In this document: piece by piece, positions 1 through 52,584 of the stretch
Position numbering within the stretch: position 1 is the stretch's first letter
Layout of the letters: each line of letters opens with the position of its first letter
NCBI RefSeq assembly: GCF_017591435.1
Contig: NC_059290.1
Span: 6,007,594 to 6,071,593, forward strand
Direction: 5' to 3'
Source: Portunus trituberculatus
Taxonomy: Eukaryota > Arthropoda > Malacostraca > Decapoda > Portunidae
Length of the DNA: 64,000 nucleotides
The notes under the pieces: model-generated
Databases searched by the model: none
Seen by the model: only the letters and a program-made list of their open reading frames with translations
What the model was told of the DNA's origin: nothing
Translations under genes and position numbers: made by a program

Positions 1-681
1 TCTTAGGGCTGGGGCTGGATATGGTTTTGTGTGGCATAGTTGACCAAGACCAAGCCTAATCAAAACCAACCAGAACAAAACCATGCCACTTATACCTCAA
101 CCTGTGCTTCGCTCTGGAATTGCATTTGCACTTCCTCTTATTGAAGAAAAGTAAGTAAAAGAAACTAGAGAAGAACAAAGACGTGCGCGATGTCAACTTT
201 GGAGTCAGAGGTGGTTGCCATGAGCCCAAACTATTGACATGATAAATATATATCTAAGTTGATGAAATATTATTTAATATTCCAATATGAAAAATTTAGG
301 CACATTCTTTTTAGTTTAAATAAAAGTTTTTTAATACATAGATTATGATTGTTTTTTTCATTGGGATAGCATACGAAGAACCGGAATGGATATGAAGCCA
401 TCCCAAGTTAGCTTCGCTAATCCTGGGCAAGTTCTAGCTATCTGGAACGGATATTCCTCGTTCAGTGTATCATAAGCCAGTGTGATAGCCCCTTTACACT
501 TCCACCTGCCGGGCTGGCTGTGAATTTTGGGTGGCGGCGGATTTGACCGGGTGGGTGGCATGCGAGATATGAATGTCAAATTGGCGAGTCAGTCGGTCGA
601 ACTTTGAGGTTTGGGTATTAATTAACTGAGTTCGAATTGGCAATAATTCGAACTGCGAATGGTCGAATCATGAGGATCCCT

Positions 682-683
<2 letters not shown>
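1..683. other. unassigned intergenic or intronic DNA
   Basis: AT-rich sequence with no exon I can support. A minus-strand open frame at 579-358 shows no recognisable domain. The segment 540-670 has a moderately repeated feel (TTCGAA-containing) but I could not place it in a family. Confidence 0.3.

Positions 684-751
<68 letters not shown>
684..751. repeat. (TA)n microsatellite
   Basis: Uninterrupted TA dinucleotides, about 34 units. Confidence 0.95.
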
Positions 752-755
<4 letters not shown>

Positions 756-1279
756 TATTTATCAAGATTCTATTAATTTGAGATTATAGCATCATTCCAA
801 TTAACAAGAAAATTTATTTATTATATGAGTGTTGATTAGAAGCCATGAATCTTAATTTTGACTAAAAATTGATGCTAGAGGAAAATGGTGCATTTCGTCT
901 GACTCAAGACGATGGAAAGAGTTGACGAAACAGTTAAAAACGACGGAAATTGTTGAAGACAATGGTAAAAGTGTTAGTGTGACGCTGCTTTAACATGTTA
1001 CCCGCGATATGGTAACACCCAACACGCGCCCATTGCGGCAATTTTCAGACCATTCTCCCGCCAGTCACAGTGCAGCTATGAGAGAGAAATCACGTAGGTA
1101 CCTTCGCTCCGTCCCAATGACTCATATGCACTGATAAAATTGGTGTCTCACCAGTGGCCCAACACGCGGTAATACAATATTTTCTTTCCCTATTGCGTCT
1201 TGAGCCACCAGTGCACCACTCAACTTTTGTACCACCAGTGGCCCAATTCGCTTCATTGGAATATGTTGGTCTTCTGTCT

Positions 1280-1547
1280 TCTCATTGGAGAAGAGCCTAA
1301 TAACATTAGACCTGGAAAAAGTCCCGGAGTCATATCAGGGAAAAGAAATCCTCATAGACTGACGGAGAAAGGTGGGTCTAAGAGAAACACAAGAAAAAGG
1401 TGTCGTGGCTGCTATGAAATGATCTCTCTTTCTGAAGGCTTCAAGGAAGCTAGAAATAAAGCGAGAAGGGTGAACACATTCTGCTCTGAGTGTGAGGATA
1501 AGCCACACCGATGTATTACATGCTTTGGAGAGAAGCATGATACATAA
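1280..1547 (+). pseudogene. piggyBac transposase C-terminal Cys-rich domain (fragment)
   Basis: About 85 residues of a transposase end: a basic lead (KGGSKRNTRKRC) and paired CxxC motifs (CRGC, CSEC, CITC) before TAA at 1545-1547. The upstream DDD catalytic core is absent. Confidence 0.7.
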
Positions 1548-1666
1548 AATACATGTCTTTCTTTTCCCTGTAAGGAAAATAAATTTTTTTCAGGATATAT
1601 GTTACTGTACTAAAAATTATTTTTTTTGAGTCTACATATTGCAATATCTTTAAATGTTATTGAAAG

Positions 1667-2060
1667 AATTTCAGTGGCATAGTGTTTTTTTTCATATGTA
1701 TCATTAGTCTTGTTTTTTATTAACATTTCCAGTTCTGCGTGGGGAGATTGTATTTTTTTTATGAATTATCTTTTGGATATCATTGGAAGAATTTCAGTGA
1801 CATAATGCATTTTTTCATATGAATGTAGCATTTATCATTATTTGTTTTCTTTTTTTTATGTCACATTTTCAGTTTTACATGGGAAAATTTTATTTTTCTT
1901 ATTAATTGTCTTTGAATGTTATTGAAAGTAATTCAGTGCCATAATTCACTCTTTTTTCATATATGTAATTCATAATTATATATGTTTTTCAATTTCACAT
2001 TTCAAGTTCTGCATAGGACCTTATATATATATTTTTTTTTTTCCACAATTTCTTACTATT
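1667..2060 (+). repeat. three degenerate tandem copies of a 120-140 bp AT-rich unit
   Basis: Copies begin at about 1667, 1789 and 1929 with AATTCAGTGRCATAAT, followed by T-rich DNA, TTTTCATATGTA, a TTTCACATTTYCAGTT block and an ending near TTATTGAAAG. They lie inside the piggyBac element, between the transposase fragment and its 3' end. Confidence 0.6.
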
Positions 2061-2588
2061 CTTATGAAAAACATACTTTATATTGAGTTTTGGAGTCTCA
2101 ACATATTGTTTTGAAAATATATTGAAATACAAATTAGTGTTTGACTTTGAATTCGTTTCCCACATCTCTACACCCTTTGTTACTGTATGAAACACTGAGT
2201 TATAACCAATCATTATTTACAAATGAGAAAAAAATCTATAAATATATTCTTTTGTTTAATCTCATTTGTGCCACCGGTGTACCACTTCCCCATGAAAAAA
2301 TATAATCATTGGTACACCGGTGTACCACGATGCGGGTAACGTGTTAAGTGGTGGTGATGGGATGTATGTATACTCCTGCCATGCTGGAATGACAAAGAAT
2401 GCTACAAACTCGCCAAATACCATTGCCATTACTAGAGTTGTTGACGAGTGAGAGCAGGAGGGCATGAGTAAGTGCTGCCACCTAGTGGGATCAAGGGATT
2501 GCTCGTACAGTAGGTTTGAATATGCTTGGGGGCAGCTCTGGATAGTAGTGAATTCTGGATAGTGGTGATCTGGATATGAGGGCGATTA

Positions 2589-2711
<123 letters not shown>

Positions 2712-3030
2712 CTCTCCATGTTAATGCACCATGTTAACATTGGTCCTGTTACCCATACCTCAGTCTGCACTTGTCTTTCAAGTAACTTATGTACAGTATA
2801 TACATACATACATTGTCTGTTGCTGCTTTAATTCTGATGTTTGTTTTGTGCCAAGATGCCTCTAAAACAAGAACATAAATGTGTGAATCTAGCCATTATT
2901 ACAGTTGTTTAACTTATTTTAGTGCTGTGCAGTACTTACAGATGTGCAGTGCTTGGTATTTAATGTATATAAGTATTTCCAAGCAACAGACTATCCTTCC
3001 TCCCTTTTGATCCATTAAATTGAGAGCCAA

Positions 3031-3080
3031 GTGTGTGTGTGTGTGTGTGTGTGTGTATAGATAGGTAGATAGATAGATAT
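3031..3080. repeat. (GT)n-(TAGA)n compound microsatellite
   Basis: Short GT run then TAGATAGG/TAGA units, about 50 bases before the acceptor of armc8 exon 1. Confidence 0.9.
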
Positions 3081-3128
3081 AATATAATTTGGTCACATGC
3101 ACTTAGTACTTGTATTCCTTCTGTCCAG

Positions 3129-44668
<41,540 letters not shown>

Positions 44669-45500
44669 AATCAGGTCTTCTTGCATCAATTTAGAATTAT
44701 TTCTATATATAGATATATATTATACATGATAACTAGAGTGCTACAGAGTCACTTTTATTTCACGCTGGGCTCTCACTTCCTGCCGCAGAAGTGGTGTCGC
44801 AGTGGTGTCTATTTTTTTCTGAGCTGACGATGGAGCGATGTGATGAGATTCTCCTCAAATTGAAGTTTTTAGTAATGTTCTCTTTGTTTACTTTGTATGT
44901 ACAGTAACTGTATATACTAATCTTGTGAGAGCAGAAAACTAAGTATGTATAGCTGTGACTGACCTCAGTTCTTTGTTTATTAGTTTAGGTCAAATGAAAA
45001 CCAGTTGCATCTTGTAACAATTATAGAACCCACCTGTGTTGAACTGTTGTGTTTCTAACAGCAAAACATTGTAACCTGTTTGGGTGGCATGAATGTGTTA
45101 TGTAATATTTAACTTTATTTTTATGGCAATGGTAATAGTATGATTTTGCAAGTTTGGGTGGTGCAGTGACAAGTCTACAAGTCCCAGTACTGCATGTAGA
45201 GGACTTTAATTCTGTTGTATCATAATTTCCCTTGAGCTGGAGTGTACATAATATTTTTTTTTGTTTTCTTAACACATTAGGCACACAAAAGTCTCCCCAG
45301 CAGACGTGGGTACTGATGCAATGGTTAGGTAGGCTAATGCTCCTCATCTTGTATTATTTATTTACATGTTTGTCTCTTCCTCTTCTGCACCTACTTAGGT
45401 TGTCTCAAGAATTATCCTCTTCTGTTGATTTGTGTATTTCTTCAGTCTTTTCCTCTATGGTGTAGTTATGAATAAATTAATATAACTTCCATTTTTGTTC
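44669..45500 (+). other. presumed armc8 3' UTR
   Basis: No open frame or repeat family of note between the stop codon and the candidate AATAAA at 45471. AT-rich with T runs. Confidence 0.45.
45471..45476 (+). terminator. candidate polyadenylation signal of armc8
   Basis: AATAAA is the first such hexamer I see after the armc8 stop, giving a 3' UTR of about 0.8 kb. It is followed by a T-rich stretch (TTTTTGTTCTCTG) that could be the downstream element. The sequence between stop and signal shows no other gene. Confidence 0.45.
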
Positions 45501-46435
45501 TCTGTTCCCCTTTCCTCTTCACCTAATAGAACTCATTATTTTTCTATAAGCTTATTTTACTACATTTATTATCCTAAGCTTCCTTCTGTCTTCCCAATAA
45601 GATGTATTTTCTCTACTAATCTATTCTAATTACACTGGTAACAAATCAATGCAACAGCTGCCAAAAGTTTGAACATTTACAGCAAAACCTTATTAACTGA
45701 CTTTTGGAAAAAATTTTGTCTCGGGAAATTATCTATCTATTTGTTTATTAAGTATCTTCTATCTATCTATCTGTGTAGCAGGCTTACATTTCACATTAGT
45801 GGGATGCTGAGAGACAAGATCACATGTCACTGTATGAATAAGAATACGGTGGTTCATAGTATCCTTGTTTCCTCTCTGCCTTATAACAGAAAAGTGTAGC
45901 AACATTCTTCCATTCAAGTCCTGCAGTGTGTGGTCATTCATGTCCCTCTGTGTGCAGGGAAGTGATGCTTAGAATGATTGGATCTTATGTTGGTTAACTC
46001 TGAAAACTGAAACTACTAATACTCATGTGTTTTGTGTGTGTGCAGGTTTTAGATTAAGCCACAAGGCAAAGAGAGGAATGTTAATTGCACATAGGTTCTC
46101 TGGCAATAAAGTTGACAATACAGTATGTTAACTCCATTGGATGATGTTTACTAGTTACTAAAAAGTTTGAATTCTGGACATACATTGTGTATAAGTTAAT
46201 AAGATTTTGCTGTGTGACTTAAGTTTCCAAAGTGTTACATTTTTTTAGTTTAGTTGGAAGTAATACAGACGCACAACCATTAATTTCAACTTTGAAGACA
46301 GGAGTAACACAAATTAATACACTTCACATTAGTCTTAACACTGTAAAGAAACCATTCATGAACAGACACACACAAAATATTGGTCTGCAGAGTTGAAAAA
46401 AAATGACATACTAAATATCAGCTTACAAACTTGAA

Positions 46436-46438
<3 letters not shown>
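45501..46438. other. intergenic DNA between the convergent genes
   Basis: AT-rich. ACAGCAAAACCTTATTAACT at about 45679 resembles a Tigger end but no partner was found. Otherwise nothing recognised. Confidence 0.35.

Positions 46439-46503
<65 letters not shown>
46439..46503. repeat. (CA)n microsatellite
   Basis: About 32 CA units with no LINE or SINE at either side, so a bare array. Confidence 0.95.
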
Positions 46504-46509
<6 letters not shown>

Positions 46510-46984
46510 ATTTGTCTACAAACTTGAAAAGGTACAAATGTTTGTATGAGGTCGTAAAGCTTTACTGCAGGCACAGGAATGAAGTGACAGGTATAGATAC
46601 TTAGTTCTGTCATTGAGTCAAGTTTTCCTTTTATAATGAAAATTTCCTTCTGTTTACATGTCAGCCGCTGATATTAAAAAAAAGAAAAGAAAAAAACGTG
46701 ATTGAATCTATTTACTTGATCTTTTATTCAATCCTACTGTAGTGATTGGAAAGTTTCAACCAATGAAAAACCAGAAGGGTCTTAGTGGTTATTTCTGCTC
46801 TAACTGGTAATGTGATGGATTCGTGTTGTCTTGAGCGCCCTGCTAACGTTCACTCTCCTATCACAGTTCAGTTCCTGACAACCCAAAGGCAGCAAAACTG
46901 TGATTAAAAAAAAAAAATAATAATAAATAAGAATAAAACCTAGGGTGTAGGTCCCCAAAACAATCAAAAGTGGTAGTAGAAAAT

Positions 46985-47162
46985 AACTAGATAAGTGTCC
47001 TGGGAACCTTTCTTGGAAGGGTTCAAGTCTTATAAAGTGTTTACAGAAGCAGATATAGGCATTTCCAGAGTTTACCAAAGAAAAGGATAAATGACTGAGA
47101 GTACTGTATTAGAGAGGTGGCTATTATATAGGTGAGAAAGAAAGTTTTTTGCAATGAGGATC
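46985..47162 (+). repeat. family R copy
   Basis: TTCTTGGAAGGGTTCAAGTC, AGAAGCAGATATAGGCATTT, CCAGAGTTTACCAAAGAAAA, GAGAGTACTGTATTAGAGAG and GAAAGAAAGTTTTTTGCAAT. Confidence 0.7.
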
Positions 47163-47850
47163 CTGGGTTTTATAAATAGAAATGTTAGTTATAAAAGTAA
47201 GGAAGTGGTGCATAGCTTATATAATTCCTATGTTGGCCCCATTTAGAGTATTGCATACAGGCCTGGTCACCCCATTATAGGCAGGATATCAACATGTTAG
47301 AAGCACTTAAGAGAAGAGCAACTAGGATGATACCAGCATTAAAGTGCCTGGAGTATAGAGATCGATTTAAGGAATTAAACATGTTTTCATTTGAGAGGAG
47401 ATGTATAAGAGGGGATATGATAGAGTTATTTAAAATGTTCTCAGATACAAACTACATAGATGTGAGATCTTTCTTTATCTTAGAGGAGGGAAGTAGGACT
47501 AGAAGTCATGGCAGGAAGATTAGAAAGCAAGGCTGCAGGTTAGATATAAGAAAATATTTCTTTAGTCATAGGATGGTAGACTTCTGGAATGCATTGCCAG
47601 AGAGGGTTGTAAATAGCACTAGTTTGACGATGTTTAAAAACAGATTAGATAAGCACTTATTTAGAGGATTTCACTGCAGGACTTAGCCCTGTTAATGGGC
47701 CAAATATTTAGAATTAGTATATAATGTATTGTGTACTTGTAAGTGTATCTTTAAGTACTGATGACGAGGTCGCTGTGCGACTGATACAGGATAACCTAGA
47801 TGGGCCCTGGTGGTCCTTTGTTATCCTATTATTTATGTTATGTTATATGA
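47163..47850 (+). mobile_element. 5'-truncated LINE of a different family ((TTATG)n-type tail)
   Basis: From 47217 the + strand encodes the C-terminal end of an RT protein: RPHLEYCIQAWSPHYRQD-type, then ALKRRATRMIPALKCLEYRD, IRGDMIELFKMFSDTNYIDV, RKYFFSHRMVDFWNALPERV and FKNRLDKHLF. The 3' part ends GGGCCCTGGTGGTCCTTTGT and a TTATG-type tail. Unlike the other LINEs it has no (CA)n tail. Confidence 0.85.
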
Positions 47851-49094
47851 GGCTACAGGAAGGGAGAGGCATACACTTTATTAAGATCAGAAGAGCATTT
47901 GGCATGGAAAAAGTGGTAGAGGATAGCAAAGGATGCAACTTTGTGGCTATGAGAGAGCCTGAAGACAATCAGAGGAAAGTTGATACATTAGTCTTTGAAT
48001 GGATGAAATATTTTCTCTTGCAACTTCATATTAAATTGCTTGGTATATTCTGATAAGTATTCTCAATTCATATCTTGCTCTTATTCATAAATTTCAAATG
48101 GAGAGTAACGTAAAGGAAACATCTCATCTCCATTACACTGAATAGCTTCTTGTCTCCTACTCCTGTACTCCAAGTCATAGCACCATACAGAACTGTAGAC
48201 ACTTAATTAATTCAGTGGATCTATTGAATTACCAGACCAGCCGAAAAACCCTTCTATTGCGCAGTGACCATCCCAAGTTCCCTTTGTGGCAGGATTTTAC
48301 AAATTCATGCTGCCTTCCCGCCATTTCTCCAGAATCCAGTGTCAAATGAGAACAAGATATCAATACAAAATTGAAAATAAGAGAAATTGAAAATAGGAGA
48401 AATACTGTTGAAAAATGTTTTAGTAATAACCATTGAATATACCTGTACCATTATATACAACAAACTAATAGGTAATTTAAATTCATTGAAAAGGAAATGC
48501 ATAATTAGTTTTATATCGTCGATGAGCCACGTGTACTGAAGGATTGTGAACAAAGCTCACCACAGCCTGCAAGATCCTTACTTGCTCGAACAATGTAATT
48601 GTCATTGTGCGGACGTATGCGTTCGAAGTATTCCTTAAAATAACGATAGTGCAGAACAGCTTGCTATCTATGGGATCCACCATATTTGCTTTGAAGCAGC
48701 GTACAGCGAACCAGCGGATGAAACCTCCCAGCTGGTGCAGGTGAAAAAGCCTCGTGACTGAGTGAGTAGTGGTGTGAGGCAGTGAAGGTCCTGAAGGAGT
48801 GCTGACTGCTGACTGCTGAGAGGACCTTGGTTGTAGAAAGGTGTGGAACTGTGAGTTAAGCATTCCTCGTATTGTGTATAGGTACGCTGTGGTCATTATT
48901 CATCAGGTCTGGTTGGTAAGTGCGGTGAATCCAGACTTAGATCAGTGTTGTTAGGTAAACCTGTCTTCAGATGAAAGGTTTACCAGCCCACCAACTCTTA
49001 CCTATAACTGATTAATTATGTCTATGGTGCCTCAGGTGGGGGCTTCGGTCTACGTGCTTCGGGACGTGACTGCCACTTGTGGTTATTGAGAATG
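47851..49094. other. intergenic DNA
   Basis: A minus-strand open frame at 48896-48483 (137 residues, including MVDPIDSKLFCTIVILRNTS) has an even residue mix and may be a repeat-derived fragment, but I recognise no domain. The rest shows nothing. Confidence 0.3.
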
Positions 49095-49741
49095 AAAAAA
49101 GGGTAAAAGTCAAGAATAGGACCTCCTCCTTTTCCTCCATCCCACACCCCCACCTGCTCCAGCAAGCTTTGGGAACTGTGGGGAATCGGGGGTTTTAGGG
49201 GGGGAGCCAAAAGAGGCGAAATATGGTGATCTGAAAAAAATCGAAGAACAAAAAAAAGCCGTTTTTTAACGAAAAAATGAAAAATTTACTAACCTAACCT
49301 AACCTAACCTAACTAAACTTTAACAAACCTAACTATATTTCAAAACAAATGCAAATAACCCAAGGTCACAATCCATACACCTGTCTGCCGCCATATTAGA
49401 AATCACTGGGTGGAGCGTGGCTCGCCGAACACCACCGCGCATTCCCGGACCTATTGCAGCGTTATTATTCATTTGCGGCAGGTAGTGTACTTACCGAAAA
49501 TGTTGTAAATAGTAAGAACAAATCATCTAGAGTTTATTGTACGAAACTGTAACAACCAACCAAATCATTGTGGGCTTAGATTCTGCAGGCACCGGAATAT
49601 TCATTCAATTACTACAACCTTACAAAAGCCGTTCACACATTAAAAACATCATAGACATGTTGTATAGTAAGTACTTTATCATCTTGCATGCTTGTTTTAA
49701 TGATTAGAAAGGAGGTCCTATTCTTGACCTTTACCGAAAAA
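49095..49741. mobile_element. candidate MITE with about 30-base inverted ends
   Basis: GGTAAAAGTCAAGAATAGGA followed by CCTCC at the left; the right end read inward is GGTAAAGGTCAAGAATAGGA followed by CCTCC. The 0.65 kb between contains a (CCTAA)n-like run (49292-49315) and no coding region. Confidence 0.6.
49288..49340. repeat. interstitial (AACCT)n telomere-like repeat
   Basis: About five CTAAC units, then degenerate copies. TTAGG is the usual arthropod telomere unit. Confidence 0.8.
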
Positions 49742-49847
49742 AGATTATTGTGTTTTGCTTTGTTTTGTAGGGATTCGAGGCTTATGTGTTGCAGTAACCA
49801 GCCTAGTGTTTCGCGTTTTATTTTTTCTGCTTGACTTTGTGAGTTTG

Positions 49848-49848
<1 letters not shown>

Positions 49849-49912
<64 letters not shown>
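49849..49912. repeat. (GT)n microsatellite
   Basis: About 32 GT units, 40 bases before the giant (TA)n. Confidence 0.97.
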
Positions 49913-49915
<3 letters not shown>

Positions 49916-49950
49916 AATGCACTGTACACTTTATCTTGCTGCTACTCACA

Positions 49951-50232
<282 letters not shown>

Positions 50233-50392
50233 AGTAATATCACCGTAATGTAACTTAGCATGACCTACTAACGCTTGCCTAACAATGTGAAATTACTCTG
50301 GCCTTACCGCGCTTGTCTTTCTTGCTGATCGTTGTTTCAGTCTTAGAATATTGTTGGTGTTATTTACGTTTGAAAAAGAAAAGAAAAAGAAA

Positions 50393-50398
<6 letters not shown>

Positions 50399-50455
<57 letters not shown>
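50399..50455. repeat. (TA)n microsatellite
   Basis: About 28 TA units directly after an A-rich run. Confidence 0.95.
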
Positions 50456-50457
<2 letters not shown>

Positions 50458-50499
50458 AAACAAGGAAAAAAAATCGCAATGGAAGCAGCACAAGAAACC

Positions 50500-50502
<3 letters not shown>

Positions 50503-50562
<60 letters not shown>
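50503..50562. repeat. (GA)n microsatellite
   Basis: About 30 GA units, then (TAAG)n. A further GA run is at 50673-50699. Confidence 0.95.
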
Positions 50563-50564
<2 letters not shown>

Positions 50565-50699
50565 AGTAAGTAAGTTTATTTGGATTCTTCATGTGCATTA
50601 CAGGCATAGTATAAAACCACTGAATGTACATGGATATTTCCTCCAGGATGACCAACTAAAGTTTAACAACTTTAGAGAGAGAGAGAGAGAGAGAGAGAG

Positions 50700-51252
50700 C
50701 TTTCATTATAATACGATCATGATGTAGGTACTGTTAATCTTAAATAATTTCTCAAGAAGCCTATAACAACAAATGTCTATAAACCGTACATCATTATTTT
50801 CATTTTTTTTATTTGTTTATTTATTTATTATTTGTATATATTTTTTGCTCTTTCCTCGTATAAAACAGTGTTGCCACATCACATACAGAACCTTTGAAAA
50901 TACGTCAGATCACTGTATATATATCACATAAAGGAGGTTGATATTCTCGATTCATTTTTAAGTTCCCGCTTCGTCACCGTTCAGGAGTGGCGCTGTAGAG
51001 AGAGAGAGAGAGAGAGGAAAATGCATAATGTCCAGGCGACGTATCTTAGTGTTTATTTTACATTCATTATATTCCAGGGAGCCAAAGGGAAAAATAATAG
51101 GCTAACTGCAGTCTCCTTTTATATTCTTGTGGGAGGCAGATGATGTACAGTTATTAGCTTTATTTAACGTAGGTTGGTAAGTTTGGTAGTTTGTTAGTTA
51201 GTAGCCAGTCAGTGTATTGAGAGTTGACTAGGATGCTTTCGTGAGTCATATT

Positions 51253-51257
<5 letters not shown>
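50700..51257. other. downstream flank of the Myb/SANT gene
   Basis: Mostly AT-rich; includes a short (GA)n at 50997-51017 and the candidate minus-strand polyadenylation hexamer. No other feature recognised. Confidence 0.4.
51159..51164 (-). terminator. candidate polyadenylation signal of the Myb/SANT gene
   Basis: AATAAA on the minus strand is the first such hexamer I see after the stop at 52404. It implies a 3' UTR of about 1.24 kb that is almost entirely C/U in the transcript. Confidence 0.4.
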
Positions 51258-51289
<32 letters not shown>

Positions 51290-51296
<7 letters not shown>

Positions 51297-51870
51297 TAAA
51301 AAAGTGATGATAGAGGCAGAGAAAAAATGGGAAGAAAGAAAGGAAGGATAGAAGAGTGGATGAGAGGAATGATAGAAAGGAAGGGAGAAGGAAAGTGACA
51401 TAGGAGACAAAGAGAGAGAAAAAAAAAGAGAGTTGGTAAGAAGTGAGGTGAAGGCGTAAGAAGAGAAGGAGGGAGGAATGAATGATAGAGAGAGGGAAAT
51501 GAAGAAGGGAAAGAAGTGGTAAAGAAAAAAAAAGAAGAAAAACAGTGTCTGAGAATGAAACAAATGAAGAAGAGGAAATTAAGGACAATGAAAGAAAAAA
51601 AAAGTTTAAGGAAAAAAGCGAAATAAGGTGAGGAAGGGAAAATAAAGTGACAAAAGAAAATAAAGGAGAAAGAAAAAGGTAAGGAATGAAGGAGGAAGGA
51701 GGAAAGATGGAGTGAAAGAAAGTCAAGGAAGTTAAATGAGGGAGGAAGGAAGGAAGAGGGAAAAGAGATACTATAGATGATAAAGGAGGAGGAAGAGGAG
51801 GAGGAAAGGATGAAGGAAGACGAAATAATCGATGAGGAAGGTGAAATAATGAGTGCGTGGCCGTGAATGA

Positions 51871-51927
<57 letters not shown>

Positions 51928-52403
51928 TGATGAGATGAGGGAGGAATTGAAGTGACAGATTAGGAAGGTGAAGTGACACGTGATTTGACATGAATGAAGG
52001 AAGGAGGGGAGAAGACAAAAGGAAGGAGAGTTATGAAAGACGAAGGATAAAACAGTAAGGAAGGAAAGATGAAGAAGCAGTGAAGGATGGAAGTGAAGGA
52101 ATCGTGAAGGAATGAAGGATATTACTATTATAAGGAAGAGAGATGAAAGATGATTGAAGGATGAAAGCAAAAGTATATACGGAAGGATAAATGATGATAG
52201 GATGAAACAGCAATGAAGGCAGGATGAAGAAAGGATAAGGAAGGATAAACAGTGAAGGATAGGAATGAAGGAAAGGTGAAGGAAGGAAGGAAGGAAGGAT
52301 TATTAGAAAGAAGACCGATGAAAGATGATGGAAGGATGAAAGCAAAAAGTAAGGAAGGAAAGACGAAACAATGAAGGATAAAAGGATGAAGGATTGAATG
52401 ATA
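51290..52403 (-). repeat. purine-rich (+) / pyrimidine-rich (-) tract, probable 3' UTR of the Myb/SANT gene
   Basis: About 1.1 kb in which the + strand is overwhelmingly A and G (GGAAGG, GAAGGA, GAGA motifs, with scattered T and few C), including a (GA)n run at 51873-51923. The transcript of the Myb/SANT gene would be CU-rich here. Long open frames on the minus strand (Ser/Phe/Leu/Pro-only) are compositional artefacts, not proteins. Confidence 0.7.
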
Positions 52404-52584
52404 TCACTGCTGCTCATCCACCGCAGATCCTTCCCGCATCCTTCTTAGCCTTTCCATGAGTATCTGCATCCTCAGCTGGTGCTCCTGCTGGCGGATGTGG
52501 CGCTCTTGATGGTGCAGGGCCAGCTCCGCCTCCAGCAGTCTGAGCCGCGCCGCACCCTCCTCCTGCAGCTGTACCATGCGGGCC
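52404..52584 (-). CDS. Myb/SANT gene exon 6 (coiled coil and stop)
   Basis: Acceptor CAACCTGCCAG. It completes AAG and encodes ARMVQLQEEGAARLRLLEAE, LALHHQERHIRQQEHQLRMQ and ILMERLRRMREGSAVDEQQ, then TGA. Heptad spacing of Leu/Met and absence of Pro indicate a coiled coil, probably for dimerisation. Confidence 0.8.

Larger units (their letters stand above)
994..2343 (+). mobile_element. piggyBac-type DNA transposon remnant with TTAA-flanked inverted ends
   Basis: TTAA (990-993) is followed by CATGTTACCCGCGATATGGT; the other end, read inward from TTAA (2344-2347), is CACGTTACCCGCATCGTGGT. TTAA target sites and such ends are typical of piggyBac. Inside, 1290-1547 (+) encodes a Cys-rich piece (RKRCRGCYEMISLSEGFKEA, FCSECEDKPHRCITCFGEKH) matching the C-terminal zinc-binding domain of piggyBac transposases. 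The catalytic domain is missing, so this is non-autonomous. Subterminal palindromic motifs (CCACCAGTGG, CACCGGTGTACCAC) recur near both ends. Confidence 0.8.

Noticed and set aside
358..579. 73-residue minus-strand protein
   Set aside because: Short, no recognised domain, and the surrounding DNA looks repeat-like.
1077..1096. first coding exon of armc8 (ATGAGAGAGAAATCAC before GTAGGT)
   Set aside because: Its donor phase (one leftover base) does not fit the phase-0 start of the exon at 3129, and it lies inside a piggyBac element.
48483..48896. 137-residue minus-strand protein
   Set aside because: The composition is balanced, but there is no splice context, no domain I recognise and no supporting neighbour; kept only as a note.
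51160..52170. 336-residue Ser/Phe/Leu-rich protein on the minus strand
   Set aside because: It is the translation of a pyrimidine-rich tract; neighbouring frames are equally open and there is no domain or codon structure.
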